Below, one piece after another: positions 5,626 through 5,961 of a DNA stretch of 5,961 bases. Origin of the DNA: an uncultured bacterium (lineage in GTDB: Bacteria > Bipolaricaulota > Bipolaricaulia > UBA7950 > UBA9294); the NCBI GenBank assembly GCA_903859225.1, contig CAIOLV010000132.1, forward strand, positions 1 through 5,961, read 5' to 3'. Each line of letters begins with the position of its first letter. The first letter of the stretch is position 1. Both the position numbers and the translations under genes were made by a program. The notes beneath the pieces are model-generated. The model had not been told where the DNA came from. It searched no databases and worked only from the letters and a program-made list of their open reading frames with translations.

Positions 5626-5639
5626 ACCCCTCGTAGACT
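5611..5639 (+). promoter_or_regulatory. Strong sigma70-type promoter for the XRE gene (probably leaderless)
   Basis: A perfect -35 hexamer TTGACA (5611-5616), a 17-nt spacer, and TAGACT (5634-5639, 4 of 6 including the key T-A and final T) make the best promoter in the window. The usual start 7-9 nt past the -10 box falls at 5646-5648, that is, at the GTG codon of the regulator. The mRNA would therefore have no 5' leader. Confidence 0.65.
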
Positions 5640-5647
5640 CGCCCGCC

Positions 5648-5961
5648 GTGCGCAAGCAAGAATTCGGAGATCTGATCCACGCTGCGCGGGCGGAGAAGAA
5701 CCTCAGTTTGAGGCGACTGGCCAGCCTGTCCGGCGTCGACTACAGCCGCCTGGCGCGCATCGAGCAGGGGACTCGCCCGGCTCCCGGCCTTGCGTCGATC
5801 CGAACGCTCGCCGGCGTGCTTGACCTGGATCTCGGGGAGCTGCTTGTCGCTGCTGGAACGTCGCGGTCCGTCATGGAGGACCTCGTGTGGTCGGAGCGCG
5901 TCCGCCTCGCGCGCGCGGTTCCCGACCTCGGCGCCTACCGGCCGGGAGTTCCGCGGCTCCG
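5648..5961 (+). CDS. XRE-family helix-turn-helix transcriptional regulator (N-terminal part)
   Basis: The frame is open for 104 codons and runs off the right edge. Residues 5-70 are an XRE/Cro-C1 HTH domain: E-F-G-D-L-I-H-A-A-R, then S-L-R-R-L-A-S-L-S-G-V (20-30, first HTH helix and turn) and D-Y-S-R-L-A-R-I-E-Q-G (31-41, recognition helix), then L-A-G-V-L-D-L-D-L-G-E-L-L. Residues 71-104 begin a second segment rich in arginine and valine that I cannot assign. It could lead to an effector or peptidase domain outside the window. GTG 5648 is chosen because the promoter would start RNA at that codon. ATG 5618 is in frame, just after an in-frame TGA at 5612-5614, and adds M-A-T-P-L-V-D-S-P-A. It has a weak GAGAGG 9 nt upstream but lies inside the promoter spacer. 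The gene is divergent from asnS. Confidence 0.88.
   Translation, partial: MRKQEFGDLIHAARAEKNLSLRRLASLSGVDYSRLARIEQGTRPAPGLASIRTLAGVLDLDLGELLVAAGTSRSVMEDLVWSERVRLARAVPDLGAYRPGVPRL

Noticed and set aside
5532..5627. 32-residue N-terminal extension of AsnRS from ATG 5627
   Set aside because: No counterpart in the family. It would cover the divergent promoter region, whereas 5531 has a strong GGAGGGG.
5618..5647. ATG 5618 as start of the XRE regulator
   Set aside because: It lies in the promoter spacer just after the -35 box and its ribosome site is weak. It cannot be fully excluded if an upstream promoter exists.
5473..5823. 116-codon plus-strand frame across the asnS-XRE gap
   Set aside because: It overlaps the start of asnS and the XRE gene in another frame, and its composition is arginine/proline-rich with no domain.

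Overview
The window is a GC-rich (low-to-mid 60s % by eye), densely packed bacterial chromosomal segment. It has no mobile element, CRISPR array, tRNA or rRNA that I can recognise. The Thermus/archaeal-type AsnRS, the fused ADP-forming acyl-CoA synthetase, the membrane HD-GYP protein beside a DUF5317 protein, and a probable leaderless GTG start fit a deep-branching bacterium. Candidates are a Bipolaricaulota/Acetothermia-like, Chloroflexi, Deinococcus-Thermus or actinobacterial relative. That placement is inference and no rRNA is present to test it.

Layout. Positions 1-191 hold the tail of one tiny ORF and a complete 45-codon ORF encoding a single-TM microprotein. Both end with nearly the same 27 bases, encoding E-M-(L/M)-K-W-R-P-G-stop. 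After a 94-nt gap comes a tightly overlapped forward operon: a multi-TM HD-GYP phosphodiesterase-like protein (286-1596), a DUF5317 membrane protein (1593-2144, 4-nt ATGA overlap), and a fused ADP-forming acetate/acyl-CoA ligase (2137-4239, 8-nt overlap). The ligase converges on asparaginyl-tRNA synthetase (asnS, 5531-4236, minus strand). The two stop codons share one palindromic CTAG, so there is no intergenic DNA between them. asnS is divergent, across 116 nt, from a partial XRE-family regulator that runs off the right edge.

How the parts may work together. The HD-GYP and DUF5317 proteins look like a membrane sensing/signalling pair, probably concerned with cyclic dinucleotide turnover. They are translationally coupled to a cytoplasmic energy-conserving ligase that makes ATP from acyl-CoA. 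A functional link between signalling and acyl-CoA metabolism is suggested only by the overlaps. The regulator's promoter is a strong sigma70-type match placed so that the transcript would begin at or within about 2 nt of its GTG codon. A 16-bp imperfect palindrome over the -35 hexamer is a natural candidate autoregulatory site.

Most worth following up: the duplicated microprotein tail at the left edge, the leaderless promoter/operator of the XRE gene, and the zero-gap convergent stop arrangement with a nearby inverted repeat. I do not see a convincing new defence or mobile system here.
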